From the NCBI RefSeq assembly GCF_003952485.1, contig NZ_CP034447.1:1922001-1986000 (forward strand): a stretch of DNA of 64,000 bases, read 5' to 3'. Made by a program: the position numbers and the translations under genes. The notes under the pieces are model-generated. The model ran no database searches, was not told where the DNA came from, and saw nothing but the letters and a program-made list of their open reading frames with translations. Below are positions 40,914-50,924 of the stretch, in pieces. The first letter of the stretch is position 1. The number at the start of each line of letters is the position of its first letter. The DNA is from Mesorhizobium sp. M1E.F.Ca.ET.045.02.1.1 (lineage in GTDB: Bacteria > Pseudomonadota > Alphaproteobacteria > Rhizobiales > Rhizobiaceae).

Positions 40914-42236
40914 ATGGGCGAATATGTGATCAAGCTTCCCGATGTCGGCGAAGGCGTCGCCGAGGCTGAGCTTGTCGAATGGCACGTCAAGATCGGCGAC
41001 CTCGTGCGCGAGGATGCGGTCCTGGCCGCCGTCATGACCGACAAGGCCACCGTCGAGATCCCGTCGCCGGTCGATGGCGAGATCCTGTGGCTCGGCGCGG
41101 AGATCGGAGACACGGTCGCGATCGGCTCACCGATCGTGCGGCTGAAGGTTGCCGGCGAAGGCAATGTGAAGGCGGACAGCACCGCTAAGGCCGCGCCGAA
41201 GGCGCCGGCCAAGCCGGCCGAGGTGAAGGCCGAACCGGTCCCGAGCGCTCCGAAATCGGCGCCGAAGCCGGTGGAGCCGCCAGCGAGGGTGCCGCCTCCG
41301 GTCGTCGCGCCGAAGGCACGTCCACCTTCGGTCCCGGGCGCGCCGCGCGCCGAAGGCGAAAAGCCGCTGGCCTCACCCGCTGTGCGCTTGCGCGCCAGGG
41401 AAGCCGGCATCGATCTGCGCCAGGTTCCGGGCAGCGGGCCGGCCGGGCGCATCGGCCATGAGGACATCGAGGCCTTCCTGGCGCGGGGTCCGCAGCTTGC
41501 CCGCGCAACCGGCCTTGCCCGCAAGGACGGCGTCGAGGACATCAAGATCGTCGGCCTGCGGCGCAAGATCGCCGAGAAGATGGCGCTCGCCAAATCGCGC
41601 ATCCCGCACATCACCTATGTCGAGGAGATCGACGTCACGGCGCTCGAGGAGCTGCGCGCCACCCTCAACAAGGAGAAGCGACCCGCCAAGGGGACGGAGA
41701 GGCCGAAGCTGACGCTGTTGCCTTTCCTGATGCGGGCCATGGTCAAGGCGATCTCCGACCAGCCGAACCTCAACGCCTTGTTCGACGACGAGGCCGGCAT
41801 CGTCCATCAGCATGAAGGCATCCATATCGGCATTGCCGCGCAGACGCCCAACGGCCTCGTGGTGCCGGTGGTCAAGCATGCCGAGGCGCGCGACCTCTGG
41901 GACTGCGCCGCCGAGGTCAACCGTCTCGCGGACGCGGCCAAGTCCGGCACGGCAACGCGTGACGAGCTTTCCGGCTCGACCATCACCATCACCTCGCTCG
42001 GCGCCATGGGCGGCGTGGCGACGACGCCCGTCATCAACTATCCGGAAGTGGCGATCGTCGGCGTCAACAAGATGATGGTGCGGCCGGTGTGGGACGGCAC
42101 GCAATTCATTCCCCGCAAGATGATGAACCTGTCGTCCAGCTTCGACCATCGCGTCATCGACGGCTGGGACGCCGCGGTGTTCGTGCAGCGCATCAAGACG
42201 CTGCTGGAAACGCCGGCGCTGATTTTCGTGGATTGA
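40914..42236 (+). CDS. bkdB: Dihydrolipoamide acyltransferase (E2) of the branched-chain complex
   Basis: A 440-residue core enzyme. The N-terminal lipoyl domain (1 to about 80) has the lipoylated Lys in VMTDKATVEIPS. It is followed by an Ala/Pro/Lys-rich linker, a peripheral-subunit-binding domain (ASPAVRLRAREAGIDLRQV) and the catalytic acyltransferase domain ending in SSSFDHRVIDGWDAAVF (HxxxDG motif). GGGGGAAGCCTGAGG lies just upstream of the ATG. Confidence 0.94.
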   Translation: MGEYVIKLPDVGEGVAEAELVEWHVKIGDLVREDAVLAAVMTDKATVEIPSPVDGEILWLGAEIGDTVAIGSPIVRLKVAGEGNVKADSTAKAAPKAPAKPAEVKAEPVPSAPKSAPKPVEPPARVPPPVVAPKARPPSVPGAPRAEGEKPLASPAVRLRAREAGIDLRQVPGSGPAGRIGHEDIEAFLARGPQLARATGLARKDGVEDIKIVGLRRKIAEKMALAKSRIPHITYVEEIDVTALEELRATLNKEKRPAKGTERPKLTLLPFLMRAMVKAISDQPNLNALFDDEAGIVHQHEGIHIGIAAQTPNGLVVPVVKHAEARDLWDCAAEVNRLADAAKSGTATRDELSGSTITITSLGAMGGVATTPVINYPEVAIVGVNKMMVRPVWDGTQFIPRKMMNLSSSFDHRVIDGWDAAVFVQRIKTLLETPALIFVD

Positions 42237-42283
42237 GGGGATGAGGTCGATCTTGAACGGCGCGGCGCCGGAATGTGGGCTCC

Positions 42284-42429
42284 CCCTTCTCCCCTTGTGG
42301 GAGAAGGTGTCGCCGAAGGCGACGGATGAGGGGTGCTCCAGGGAGAGCCAGCGTCTCACTCGGCTGGAACACCCCTCATCCGTCTCGGCGCTAACGCGCC
42401 GATCCACCTTCTCCCACAAGGGGAGAAGG
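42284..42429. repeat. Family B palindromic repeat inside the bkd operon
   Basis: It separates the E2 and E3 genes. The arms CCTTCTCCCCTTGTGGGAG face outward, with hairpins GTCGCCGAAGGCGAC and TCGGCGCTAACGCGCCGA. Because the operon is almost certainly transcribed through it, the arms would fold in the mRNA. Confidence 0.82.
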
Positions 42430-42473
42430 AAAAGGCGCGCCGCCGCCCTCGCCGCAAAAAGGATGCAGCTGTC

Positions 42474-43886
42474 ATGAAAGAGATCTCCTGCAAGCTGCTC
42501 GTCATCGGCGCCGGTCCCGGCGGCTATGTCTGCGCCATCCGCGCCGGCCAGCTCGGCGTCGACACGGTGATCGTCGAGGTCGGCAAGCCGGGCGGCACCT
42601 GCCTCAATGTCGGCTGCATCCCGTCCAAGGCGCTCATCCATGCCGCGGAGGAGTTCGACAAGGTCGCGCATATGGCCGGCGGCAAGGATCCGCTTGGCAT
42701 CAAGGTCGGCGCGCCGACACTCGATCTGACCAGGACGGTCTTCTGGAAGGACGGTATTGTTAGCCGGCTGAACAGCGGGGTCGCCGGACTGCTCAAGAAG
42801 GCAGGGGTCAAGACAGTGCATGGCTGGGCGACGTTCCGCGACGGCAAGACCGTCGAGGTCGAGACCGAGACCGGAAGCCAGGTGATCCGCGCCGAGACGG
42901 TGGTGATCGCCACCGGCTCGGCGCCGGTCGAATTGCCGTTCCTGCCTTTCGGCGGCCCGGTGATCTCGTCGACCGAGGCGCTGGCGCTGAGCGAAGTGCC
43001 GAAGAAGCTCGCCGTCGTCGGCGGTGGCTATATCGGGCTGGAGCTTGGCATGGCGTTCGCCAAGATGGGCGCCAAGGTGACCGTGGTCGAAGCCCTGCCG
43101 CGCGTGCTTGCGCAATATGATGCAGAATTGACCCGGCCGGTGCTGAAGCGGCTCAGCGAGCTCGGCGTCGAAGTGATGACGGGCGCCAAGGCCAAGGGGC
43201 TGTCGACCCAGGGGCAGATGGGCAAGGGCGATGCGTTGCTGGTCGAGACGGCCGACGGCAAGAACGCCAAGGTCGCCGCCGACAGGATCCTGGTCACGGT
43301 CGGCCGCAAGCCGCTGACCGAAGGCTGGGGGCTGGAGCAGATCGACCTCGACAGGTCGGGAAAATTCATCCGCATCGACGATCAGTGCCGTACTTCGATG
43401 CGCGGCATCCATGCCATCGGCGACGTCACCGGCGAGCCGATGCTGGCGCATCGCGCGATGGCGCAGGGCGAGATGGTGGCCGAGATCGTGGCCGGCCACA
43501 AACGGAGCTGGGACAAGCGCGCGATCCCGGCGATCTGCTTCACCGATCCGGAACTGGTCACCGCCGGCCTGTCACCGGAGGAGGCGAAAGCGTTGGGCGG
43601 CGAGATCAAGATCGGTCAGTTTCCCTTTGCCGCCAACGGCCGCGCCATGACCAGGCAAGGCGAAGACGGCTTTGTGCGGGTTGTGGCTCGCGCGGACAAT
43701 CATCTGGTGCTGGGCATCCAGGCGGTCGGGCAAGGCGTTTCGGAACTGTCGGCCGCGTTCGGCCTGGCGCTCGAAATGGGCGCGCGGCTGGAGGATATCG
43801 CAGGCACCATCCATGCGCATCCGACGCAAGGGGAAGGTTTCCAGGAAGCGGCGCTGAAGGCGCTGGGCCACGCGCTGCATATCTAA
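42474..43886 (+). CDS. lpdA: Dihydrolipoyl dehydrogenase (E3)
   Basis: A 470-residue FAD disulfide reductase that reoxidises the E2 lipoyl group. [18 protein letters not shown] binds [23 protein letters not shown] holds the redox-active Cys pair, and [18 protein letters not shown] binds [20 protein letters not shown] gives the active-site His-Glu pair. Fourth gene of the bkd operon, separated from E2 by a repeat. I start at MKEISCK. Confidence 0.95.
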   Translation: MKEISCKLLVIGAGPGGYVCAIRAGQLGVDTVIVEVGKPGGTCLNVGCIPSKALIHAAEEFDKVAHMAGGKDPLGIKVGAPTLDLTRTVFWKDGIVSRLNSGVAGLLKKAGVKTVHGWATFRDGKTVEVETETGSQVIRAETVVIATGSAPVELPFLPFGGPVISSTEALALSEVPKKLAVVGGGYIGLELGMAFAKMGAKVTVVEALPRVLAQYDAELTRPVLKRLSELGVEVMTGAKAKGLSTQGQMGKGDALLVETADGKNAKVAADRILVTVGRKPLTEGWGLEQIDLDRSGKFIRIDDQCRTSMRGIHAIGDVTGEPMLAHRAMAQGEMVAEIVAGHKRSWDKRAIPAICFTDPELVTAGLSPEEAKALGGEIKIGQFPFAANGRAMTRQGEDGFVRVVARADNHLVLGIQAVGQGVSELSAAFGLALEMGARLEDIAGTIHAHPTQGEGFQEAALKALGHALHI

Positions 43887-43892
43887 AGCTCC

Positions 43893-44073
43893 CCCTTCTC
43901 CCCTTGTGAGAGAAGGTGTCGCCGAAGGCGACGGATGAGGGGTGATCCAGGGAATACCGGCGTCTCACTCCGCTGGAGCACCCCTCATCCGTCTCGGCGC
44001 TGCGCGCCGATCCACCGCCCGGGGGCGAGCCACGGGTCTCGCCCCGTCCTTCGGACCCCACAAGGGGAGAAGG
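43893..44073. repeat. Family B repeat interrupted by an extra palindrome
   Basis: A standard family B element, except that one arm is split by about 40 bp (roughly 44016-44056) containing CGGGGGCGAGCC and CTCGCCCCG, itself an inverted repeat. It lies between convergent lpdA and the lysine dehydrogenase-type gene. Confidence 0.75.
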
Positions 44074-44080
44074 AGAGGAT

Positions 44081-45184
44081 TCAGCTCGCCAGCCGGCTCA
44101 CCATCTCGTGCTGCGCGTAGGCGCCGCCGAAGCGGTTGGCGAGGAAGGCGTCGAGGGCGATGTCTTCCTGGCGGACGAAGCCTTTCGCCGGCAGGCTGCC
44201 GTCGGCCAGCATGTCGAGCACGGCGCAGATGCCGGAAGCGGTGGTGATCTGGATGGCGCTGCGCACGACATTGCCGACGCGGTGCGAATAGATCTTGTTG
44301 GCGTAGGTCTCCTGCAGCAGGCGCCCGTTCCTGCGGCCCGAGACGGTGACGAAGACGATGACCACGTCCTGCAGCGTCGCCGGCAGGGCGCTTTCGAAAA
44401 TGTCCTTCAGCACGTCGCGGCGGTGGCGCAGCCCAAGATCGTTGAGCAGCGCCTTCATGATCGCGGCATGGCCGGGGTAGCGGATGGTGCGGTAGTTCAG
44501 CGTGCGCACCTTGCCCTTCAGCGTCTCGGCCAGAGTGCCGAGACCACCGGAGGTGTTGAAGGCCTCATAGGTGACGCCGTCGAGCGAGAACTCCTCGCGC
44601 TCCTCCAGCGGCGGCACCTCGATCAGCTCGCCTTCGACGATCGCCTCGCAAGGCTCGCAATATTCGTTGATGACGCCGTCGGTGCTCCAGGTGAGGTTGT
44701 AGTTCAGCGCGTTCGACGGGTATTGCGGCAGCGCGCCGACGCGCATGCGCACGCTTTCCAGCGTGTCGAAGCGGCTGGCGAGGTCGTTGGCGACGATCGA
44801 GATGAAGCCCGGCGCCAGGCCGCATTGCGGGATGAAGGCGCTCCTGGCGTCACGCGCCAGCTCCTTCACCCGGCGGGTCGAGACGACGTCCTCGGTGAGG
44901 TCGAGATAATGGACGCCGGTGGCGGCGGCTGCTTCCGCGATGCGCGCGGTGAGGTGGAAGGGCGCGGCGCTCAGCACGGCGAACTTGCCGGCAAGGACTT
45001 TCTCCAGCGCGCCGTCTGCGGCGATGTCGAGCTCCTGCGTCGCGACGCCGGCCGGCAATTCGGCCGCGGCAAGCTGGTCGGCCGAGCGGTCGACGAGCGT
45101 GACGCGATAGGCGCCCGTGGCGCTAAGCATTTCGGCGATGGTCGAGCCGATCTTGCCGGCGCCGACGACAACGATGTTCTTCAT
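44081..45184 (-). CDS. Saccharopine dehydrogenase-family protein, probably L-lysine 6-dehydrogenase
   Basis: A 367-residue NAD(P)-dependent enzyme. The N-terminal Rossmann motif is VVVGAGKIGSTIAEML; AGLAPGFISIVANDLA and the C-terminal saccharopine-dehydrogenase-like region (TSGGLGTLAETLKGKV) follow. Lysine 6-dehydrogenases, known from Agrobacterium among others, oxidise lysine to the semialdehyde that cyclises to piperideine-6-carboxylate. The divergent Lrp gene supports amino-acid catabolism. Saccharopine or carboxynorspermidine dehydrogenase are alternatives. A TTG two codons upstream is a less likely start. Confidence 0.82.
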   Translation of the reverse strand: MKNIVVVGAGKIGSTIAEMLSATGAYRVTLVDRSADQLAAAELPAGVATQELDIAADGALEKVLAGKFAVLSAAPFHLTARIAEAAAATGVHYLDLTEDVVSTRRVKELARDARSAFIPQCGLAPGFISIVANDLASRFDTLESVRMRVGALPQYPSNALNYNLTWSTDGVINEYCEPCEAIVEGELIEVPPLEEREEFSLDGVTYEAFNTSGGLGTLAETLKGKVRTLNYRTIRYPGHAAIMKALLNDLGLRHRRDVLKDIFESALPATLQDVVIVFVTVSGRRNGRLLQETYANKIYSHRVGNVVRSAIQITTASGICAVLDMLADGSLPAKGFVRQEDIALDAFLANRFGGAYAQHEMVSRLAS

Positions 45185-45205
45185 GATCAATTACCCCTGC
45201 CAATT

Positions 45206-45232
45206 CGAGTTGGTCGAGATCATCGCAACTCG
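45206..45232. promoter_or_regulatory. Inverted repeat between lysine dehydrogenase and Lrp genes
   Basis: CGAGTTG, thirteen bases, CAACTCG: a perfect 7-bp inverted repeat 22 bp from the start of the lysine dehydrogenase-type gene. Candidate Lrp-binding site. Confidence 0.45.
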
Positions 45233-45254
45233 CCTGTCGAAAGGAAGCGTGAAA

Positions 45255-45274
45255 TCTGGCAAAGTGAAACCAGA
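45255..45274. promoter_or_regulatory. Second inverted repeat upstream of the Lrp gene
   Basis: TCTGG, ten bases, CCAGA, flanked by AA and CTTT, 33 bp before the lrp-like start. Candidate autoregulatory site. Confidence 0.4.
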
Positions 45275-45306
45275 CTTTAAGCGATCCGCCGAAGGAATTC
45301 GTCACA

Positions 45307-45735
45307 ATGCTCAGCCAAGCCGAACAGGCCCTGCTCACCTTGCTGCGCGCCAACGCGCGCGCCTCGACCGCCGAGCTGGCGCGGCAGCTCGGCGTATCGC
45401 GCACGACGGTGCAGAGCCGGATCGAACGGTTGGAGCGACGCGGCATCATCACCGGCTACGGTGTGCGGCTGGCGCCCGACTATGAGCAGGGGCTGGTCAA
45501 GGCGCATGTGCTGCTCACCGTCACGCCCAAGCTCGCCGACAAGGTGGTGCGCAGCCTCGAGGCGATGCCCCCGGTCAGGACGGTGCATTCGGTGAGCGGC
45601 AATTTCGACATGATCGTCATCGTCGACGCGCCGTCGATCCGTGATCTCGACGCGCTGCTCGACCGGATAGGGGCGATGGATGGGGTCGAGCGGACGTCGT
45701 CGTCGATTATTCTGTCGACGCGGGTGGATCGGTGA
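45307..45735 (+). CDS. Lrp/AsnC-family transcriptional regulator
   Basis: A 142-residue feast/famine regulator. The HTH is ARASTAELARQLGVSRTTVQS (residues 15-35). The C-terminal RAM ligand domain has VHSVSGNFDMIVIVDAPS, typical of the amino-acid-binding region. It is divergent from the lysine dehydrogenase-type gene, so lysine or a degradation product is the likely effector (inference). Confidence 0.92.
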   Translation: MLSQAEQALLTLLRANARASTAELARQLGVSRTTVQSRIERLERRGIITGYGVRLAPDYEQGLVKAHVLLTVTPKLADKVVRSLEAMPPVRTVHSVSGNFDMIVIVDAPSIRDLDALLDRIGAMDGVERTSSSIILSTRVDR

Positions 45736-45762
45736 GATCGGCGAGATGCTGGCGGGACAGCG

Positions 45763-45915
45763 CCCCCCTCTGGCCTGCCGGCCATCTCCCCCTCAAGGGG
45801 GGAGATTGGATGTCACGCGGGATTTCGCCAATCGCCAACGTTGTAGGAAGGGCGAGGCGACGAAGCTGTCAATCTCCCCCCTTGAGGGGGAGATGCCCGG
45901 CAGGGCAGAGGGGGG
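45763..45915. repeat. Family A palindromic repeat, outward CCCCCTCTG arms
   Basis: The outer ends are CCCCCCTCTGGCCTGCCGG and CCCGGCAGGGCAGAGGGGGG. The core has TTCGCCAATCGCCAACGTTG, shared with the copy at 8421. Between convergent lrp-like and oxidoreductase-fusion genes. Confidence 0.8.
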
Positions 45916-45956
45916 TATCGTAGAGCGCTGGCGTTTCCTCTTTCATACCTAGGGGC

Positions 45957-47984
45957 CTACGCCCTCCCTCTCTCCGGCCCATTGTCCAACCACGCCACAT
46001 CCTCCGCCGTCAGTTCAATATCCAGCGCCTTGAGGCTGTCCTCCAGCTCGTCCAGCGTGCGGGGGCCGATCAAGGGCACCGACGGGAACGGCTGCGCCAG
46101 GACATAAGCCAACGCGACATGGATCGGGCTCTTGCCGAGCCGCTTGGCCAGTTCGATGGCGCGGTCGCGGCGGCCGAAGTTCTTTTCTGAATACCAGACC
46201 CGCACCAGCTCCTCGTTGTCGGTCCGGTCGCGGCCGGCGCGGTCGGTGAAGAAGCCGCGGCCCTGGCTCGACCAGGCGAAGTTCGGCATCTGCCGCGCCG
46301 TCAGCCAGGCTTTCCACGCATCGGTCGAGGAGGTGATGCAGCCGGCCCAGATCGGTTCCAGCATCTCGGCCAGGGAGAAGTTGTTGGAGAGCGCGCCGGG
46401 CTTCTGCTTGCCGGTGCGTTCGGCATAGGCGATCGCTTCATCCATGCGCTCCATCATCCAGTTCGAGCCGCCGAACAGGCCGCGGATGCGGCCGGCCTTC
46501 GCCTCCCGGTCCATGGCATCGACGAACTCGCCGACCGGCACGTCCGGATTGTCGCGATGCATGAAATAGATGTCGACATGGTCGGTCTGCAGCCGGTCGA
46601 GCGTCTGGGCGAGCTGCCTGGCGATCACATCGGGGTAGCAGAGCGGCGAATGCGCGCCCTTGGCGATGATCACCGACTGCTCGCGCACGCCGCGATTCCT
46701 CAGCCACTGGCCGAGCAGCGCTTCGGTGTAGCCGGCGCCGTAGACAAAGCCGGTGTCGAACAGGTTGCCGCCGGCCTCGAAATAGGCGTCGAGCAGGATC
46801 GATCCGGAGGAAAAGGTCCGGAAATCCTCGAAGCCGAGCGCCAGAAGCGAGGCCTGTCGCGGCAGACCCGGAATCGCGCGCTTGCCGATGGCGGTGCCGC
46901 TGGTGCGCAACGGCCGGCCGGCGATGGTGTTGATGCGTTTTGCCGGCTTTTCGATCTCGTATTCCAGCCCGACCGCGGCCCGCCATTTGTCGAGCACGCG
47001 CAGGGTCCCCAGGCTGTCGGCCCAAGACATGCCCGGCCAGGCGAATTCGTGGCGGCCGGCGAGGATCGCCTCGCCCGCGGCATCGACCTCGAAGGAATAA
47101 AGGTGGCGCTTTTCGTCGAGACTGATCGTCTCGCGCGTACCGCCGGACCGGACCACGTCGATCCGGCCCGGTCCGACATCGCGGTTGCCGCCGGCGAACC
47201 AGAAATTGGGCACCTCGATATGACCCTTGGTGCCGAAGATGCGCAGCACGTTGTCCTGGTTGAGCGAAATGCTGCAGGAGACCTCGGCGACGATGCCGCC
47301 GGGAAAGTGGAGCAATGCAGAGGCCCACTCGTCGACGCCGGACTGGCCGAGATGGGCGGCGCCCACGACCTTGTCCGGCTCGAGGAAGGGCTGACCCGCT
47401 GCGGCGCCTGCAATCAACCGCGCCATCGATACGGGATAGCCGCCGACATCGAGGATGCCGCCGCCGGCCAGCTCGTTGGCGTAGAGCCGGTGCTCGGGTA
47501 AGAAGCCTGGCATGGCGAAGCCGAAGCTCGACTTGATCATGCGGATGTCGCCGATGACGCCCGATTTGATCAGCTCGACCAATTGGAGTGTTTGCGGGTG
47601 CAGCCGGTACATGAAGGCTTCACCCAGAAAGGTGCCGGCCTTGCGCGCCGCATGCATCATGGCGTCGGCCTCGAAGGCGGTCAGCGCCAGCGGCTTCTCG
47701 CACAGCACATGTTTGCCGGCTTCGGCGGCCTTGATCGCCCATTCGGCGTGGCCGGGATGCGGTATCGAAATGTAGACGGCGTCGACGTTCTTGTCGGCAA
47801 GCAACGCGTCATAGCCATCGAGAATGCGCGTGCCGGGAAAGGCCTCTGCAAGCCCCGGCTTGCCGGGGTTGCGGGCGCCAAGAGCAACCAGCTCGCCGTT
47901 GCGCGACTGCGCCAGGCCGCCGGCAAAGGATTTTGCGATGCTGCCGGGTCCGAGGATGCCCCAGCGAATTTTTCCAGATGTCAT
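45957..47984 (-). CDS. Fused Gfo/Idh/MocA dehydrogenase and aldo/keto reductase
   Basis: A 675-residue two-domain oxidoreductase. Residues 1 to about 340 are a Gfo/Idh/MocA dehydrogenase: WGILGPGSIAKSFAGGL binds NAD(P) and HVLCEKPLAL holds the catalytic Lys. Residues about 365-675 are an aldo/keto reductase with an intact tetrad: Asp and Tyr in FDTGFVYGAGYTE, Lys in VIIAKGAHSP, His in DIYFMHRDNP. Both halves are full length with a linker of about 25 residues and no frameshift. It closes the sugar ABC operon and probably oxidises or reduces the imported sugar. Confidence 0.88.
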   Translation of the reverse strand: MTSGKIRWGILGPGSIAKSFAGGLAQSRNGELVALGARNPGKPGLAEAFPGTRILDGYDALLADKNVDAVYISIPHPGHAEWAIKAAEAGKHVLCEKPLALTAFEADAMMHAARKAGTFLGEAFMYRLHPQTLQLVELIKSGVIGDIRMIKSSFGFAMPGFLPEHRLYANELAGGGILDVGGYPVSMARLIAGAAAGQPFLEPDKVVGAAHLGQSGVDEWASALLHFPGGIVAEVSCSISLNQDNVLRIFGTKGHIEVPNFWFAGGNRDVGPGRIDVVRSGGTRETISLDEKRHLYSFEVDAAGEAILAGRHEFAWPGMSWADSLGTLRVLDKWRAAVGLEYEIEKPAKRINTIAGRPLRTSGTAIGKRAIPGLPRQASLLALGFEDFRTFSSGSILLDAYFEAGGNLFDTGFVYGAGYTEALLGQWLRNRGVREQSVIIAKGAHSPLCYPDVIARQLAQTLDRLQTDHVDIYFMHRDNPDVPVGEFVDAMDREAKAGRIRGLFGGSNWMMERMDEAIAYAERTGKQKPGALSNNFSLAEMLEPIWAGCITSSTDAWKAWLTARQMPNFAWSSQGRGFFTDRAGRDRTDNEELVRVWYSEKNFGRRDRAIELAKRLGKSPIHVALAYVLAQPFPSVPLIGPRTLDELEDSLKALDIELTAEDVAWLDNGPERGRA

Positions 47985-48039
47985 GTCGAATTCTCCATGG
48001 GTCGCCGCCACGCCTGGCATGCCGGCAAAGAAAAACGGG

Positions 48040-49125
<1,086 letters not shown>

Positions 49126-49137
49126 CTCGCTCCTATC

Positions 49138-49974
49138 CTACTTGACCGCGCCGGCGGCGATGCCGGCGATGAAATGGCGCTGCAGCAGCACGAAGACGAT
49201 GAGCATCGGCACCGTCAGCATCACCGCGCCGGCCATCAAGCCGCCCCAGGAGACCTTGGTGAGGCCGATCAGCGTGCCGAGCGCCACCGGCGCCGTCATC
49301 GCGCCGGGCTGGCTGTTGATCAGCAGCGGCCAGAGATAATTGTTCCACGAGGCGAGGAAGAGGATGATGGCCAATGCCGCCAGCATCGGCCGCGCCAGCG
49401 GCAGCGCGACGAAGAGGAAGATGCGCCATTCCTTGACGCCCTCGACCCTGGCCGCGTCGAACAGTTCGGCCGGCATCATCGAAAAGGCCTGGCGCATGAA
49501 GAGCACGCCCAGCGAATTGAACAGCGGCGGCACGATCAGCGCGATCCAGGTGTTGGCGAGCTGGAAATCGCGCGCCACCATGATGAATTGCGGGATCAGC
49601 ACCACCGCGTAGGGAAGCGTGATGGTGCCGAGGATGATCGCCACCACCAGCCGCTTGCCGAGGAACTCGTAGCGCGCCAGCGCCCAGCCGGCCATCGAGG
49701 TGAGCATCACCGACAGGAAGGTGTAGGTCACAGCAACGGAGACGGAGATTCCGATCGCGCCGATGAAATTGGTGTCGCGCTGCAGATTGTTGACATTGTC
49801 GAGGAAATTGTCGTGCGGCAGAAGCTCGATGCCGGGGCTGAAGATGCCGTAGTCGGGCATGGTGGAGAACACCACCATCATCCACAGCGGAAACAGCCAG
49901 ACCAGCGCCAGCGGCGTCAGCACAAGATGCAGCAGAATGCTGCGTCCGAGCCGTCTTTGAGAGCGCGAGATCAT
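49138..49974 (-). CDS. Sugar ABC transporter, permease (MalG type)
   Basis: A 278-residue CUT1 permease with six helices. LHLVLTPLALVWLFPLWMM is the first, and the EAA loop reads FDAARVEGVKEWRIFLFVALP. Its start codon is the last ATG of a 17-bp tandem array that links it to the upstream permease gene (see 49971-50055). Confidence 0.93.
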   Translation of the reverse strand: MISRSQRRLGRSILLHLVLTPLALVWLFPLWMMVVFSTMPDYGIFSPGIELLPHDNFLDNVNNLQRDTNFIGAIGISVSVAVTYTFLSVMLTSMAGWALARYEFLGKRLVVAIILGTITLPYAVVLIPQFIMVARDFQLANTWIALIVPPLFNSLGVLFMRQAFSMMPAELFDAARVEGVKEWRIFLFVALPLARPMLAALAIILFLASWNNYLWPLLINSQPGAMTAPVALGTLIGLTKVSWGGLMAGAVMLTVPMLIVFVLLQRHFIAGIAAGAVK

Positions 49975-50055
49975 TTCGGCTCCCCCCTCATTTCGGCTCC
50001 CCCGTCATTTCGGCTCCCCCGTCATTTCGGCTCCCCCGTCATTTCGGCTCCTTTG
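49971..50055 (-). repeat. 5 x 17-bp tandem array carrying RBS and overlapping stop/start codons
   Basis: On the minus strand the unit is CGGGGGAGCCGAAATGA, repeated five times (first unit CAAAGGAGCCGAAATGA, last GGGGGGAGCCGAAATGA). Unit 1 ends the MalF-type permease gene (Glu-Pro-Lys-stop), and unit 5 supplies the RBS and ATG of the MalG-type permease. Each unit holds a GGAG sequence five bases before an ATG that overlaps a TGA. Three ATGs open the 6-codon frame MTGEPK-stop and one opens MRGEPK-stop. Confidence 0.9.
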
Positions 50056-50899
50056 TCAGCCAGAGCTGCACCAAAGTGATCGCGATGGCGAGGCCCGCCA
50101 TGGTGTAGGCGATGGCCGAGGCATAGCCGAAATTGAGCGAACGGAAGCCCTGCCGGTAAAGCAAGAGGCCAAGCGTCTCGGTGCCGCCGCCCGGTCCGCC
50201 GCGCTCGGTGATCAGGAAGGGTTCGGTGAAGAGCTGCATGGTGCCGATGATCGACAGCACGGCGCAGAAGACGATGACGGGCTTCAGCAGCGGCAAGGTG
50301 ATGTGGAAGAACTGCTTCACCTTGCTGACGCGGTCGAGCGTCGCCGCCTCGTAGACGTCCTCCGGAATCGACTGCAGGCCGGCGAGAATGATGATGGCAT
50401 TGTAGCCGGCCCAGCGCCATGTCACCGCGATCATGATCAGCGTCATGGCCGGCGTGACGTTGGAGAACCAGTCGACCTTGGGGATACCGACGCTGTTGAG
50501 CAGCTTGTTGATGATGCCGAAATCGAGGCTGAACATCAGCCGGAACACCGCCGAATAGGCCACCTCGCCGACCACGACCGGAGCGAAGAAGGCGAAGCGG
50601 TAGAGGCCGCGCGCCTTAAGCAGCGGCGAATTCAGAAGCACCGCCATGACGATCGCCAGCGAGATCATCACCGGCACCTGGATGACCAGGATCAGCAGCG
50701 TGTTCTTCAAGGCGTTGAAGAAGGCGGGATCGCCGATCAGGCGGCCCCAGTTGAAGGTCGGCGCGAAGCGCCACGGCACCGTGCGGGTCGCCTGGAAGGA
50801 GATCAGGAACGAGCTGATGATCGGCCAGATCCAGAAGATGGCGAAGATCAGCAGATAGGGCATGAGGAAGCGATACGCGGTGGCGTTGCGGTGGCGCAT
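50039..50899 (-). CDS. Sugar ABC transporter, permease (MalF type)
   Basis: A 286-residue CUT1 permease with six helices. FLMPYLLIFAIFWIWPIIS is the first, and the EAA loop reads YEAATLDRVSKVKQFFHITLP. Its final codons lie in the first unit of the 17-bp array. A repeat element separates it from the binding-protein gene upstream. Confidence 0.93.
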   Translation of the reverse strand: MRHRNATAYRFLMPYLLIFAIFWIWPIISSFLISFQATRTVPWRFAPTFNWGRLIGDPAFFNALKNTLLILVIQVPVMISLAIVMAVLLNSPLLKARGLYRFAFFAPVVVGEVAYSAVFRLMFSLDFGIINKLLNSVGIPKVDWFSNVTPAMTLIMIAVTWRWAGYNAIIILAGLQSIPEDVYEAATLDRVSKVKQFFHITLPLLKPVIVFCAVLSIIGTMQLFTEPFLITERGGPGGGTETLGLLLYRQGFRSLNFGYASAIAYTMAGLAIAITLVQLWLTKEPK

Positions 50900-50924
50900 C
50901 GACTTCCTCCTTTCTCTGTCTTTC

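Noticed and set aside
41373..43499. A 708-codon frame antisense to the E2 and E3 genes
   Set aside because: It crosses a palindromic repeat and two certain genes; a GC-bias artefact.
45957..47984. The oxidoreductase fusion as two genes joined by a sequencing frameshift
   Set aside because: The frame is continuous through a normal-looking linker with no loss of domain ends, so a true fusion is more likely; strand and codon pattern stay constant.
50022..50420. A 132-codon frame overlapping the MalF-type permease and ending in the 17-bp array
   Set aside because: Another reading frame of the permease gene; only its last codons coincide with an array mini-ORF.
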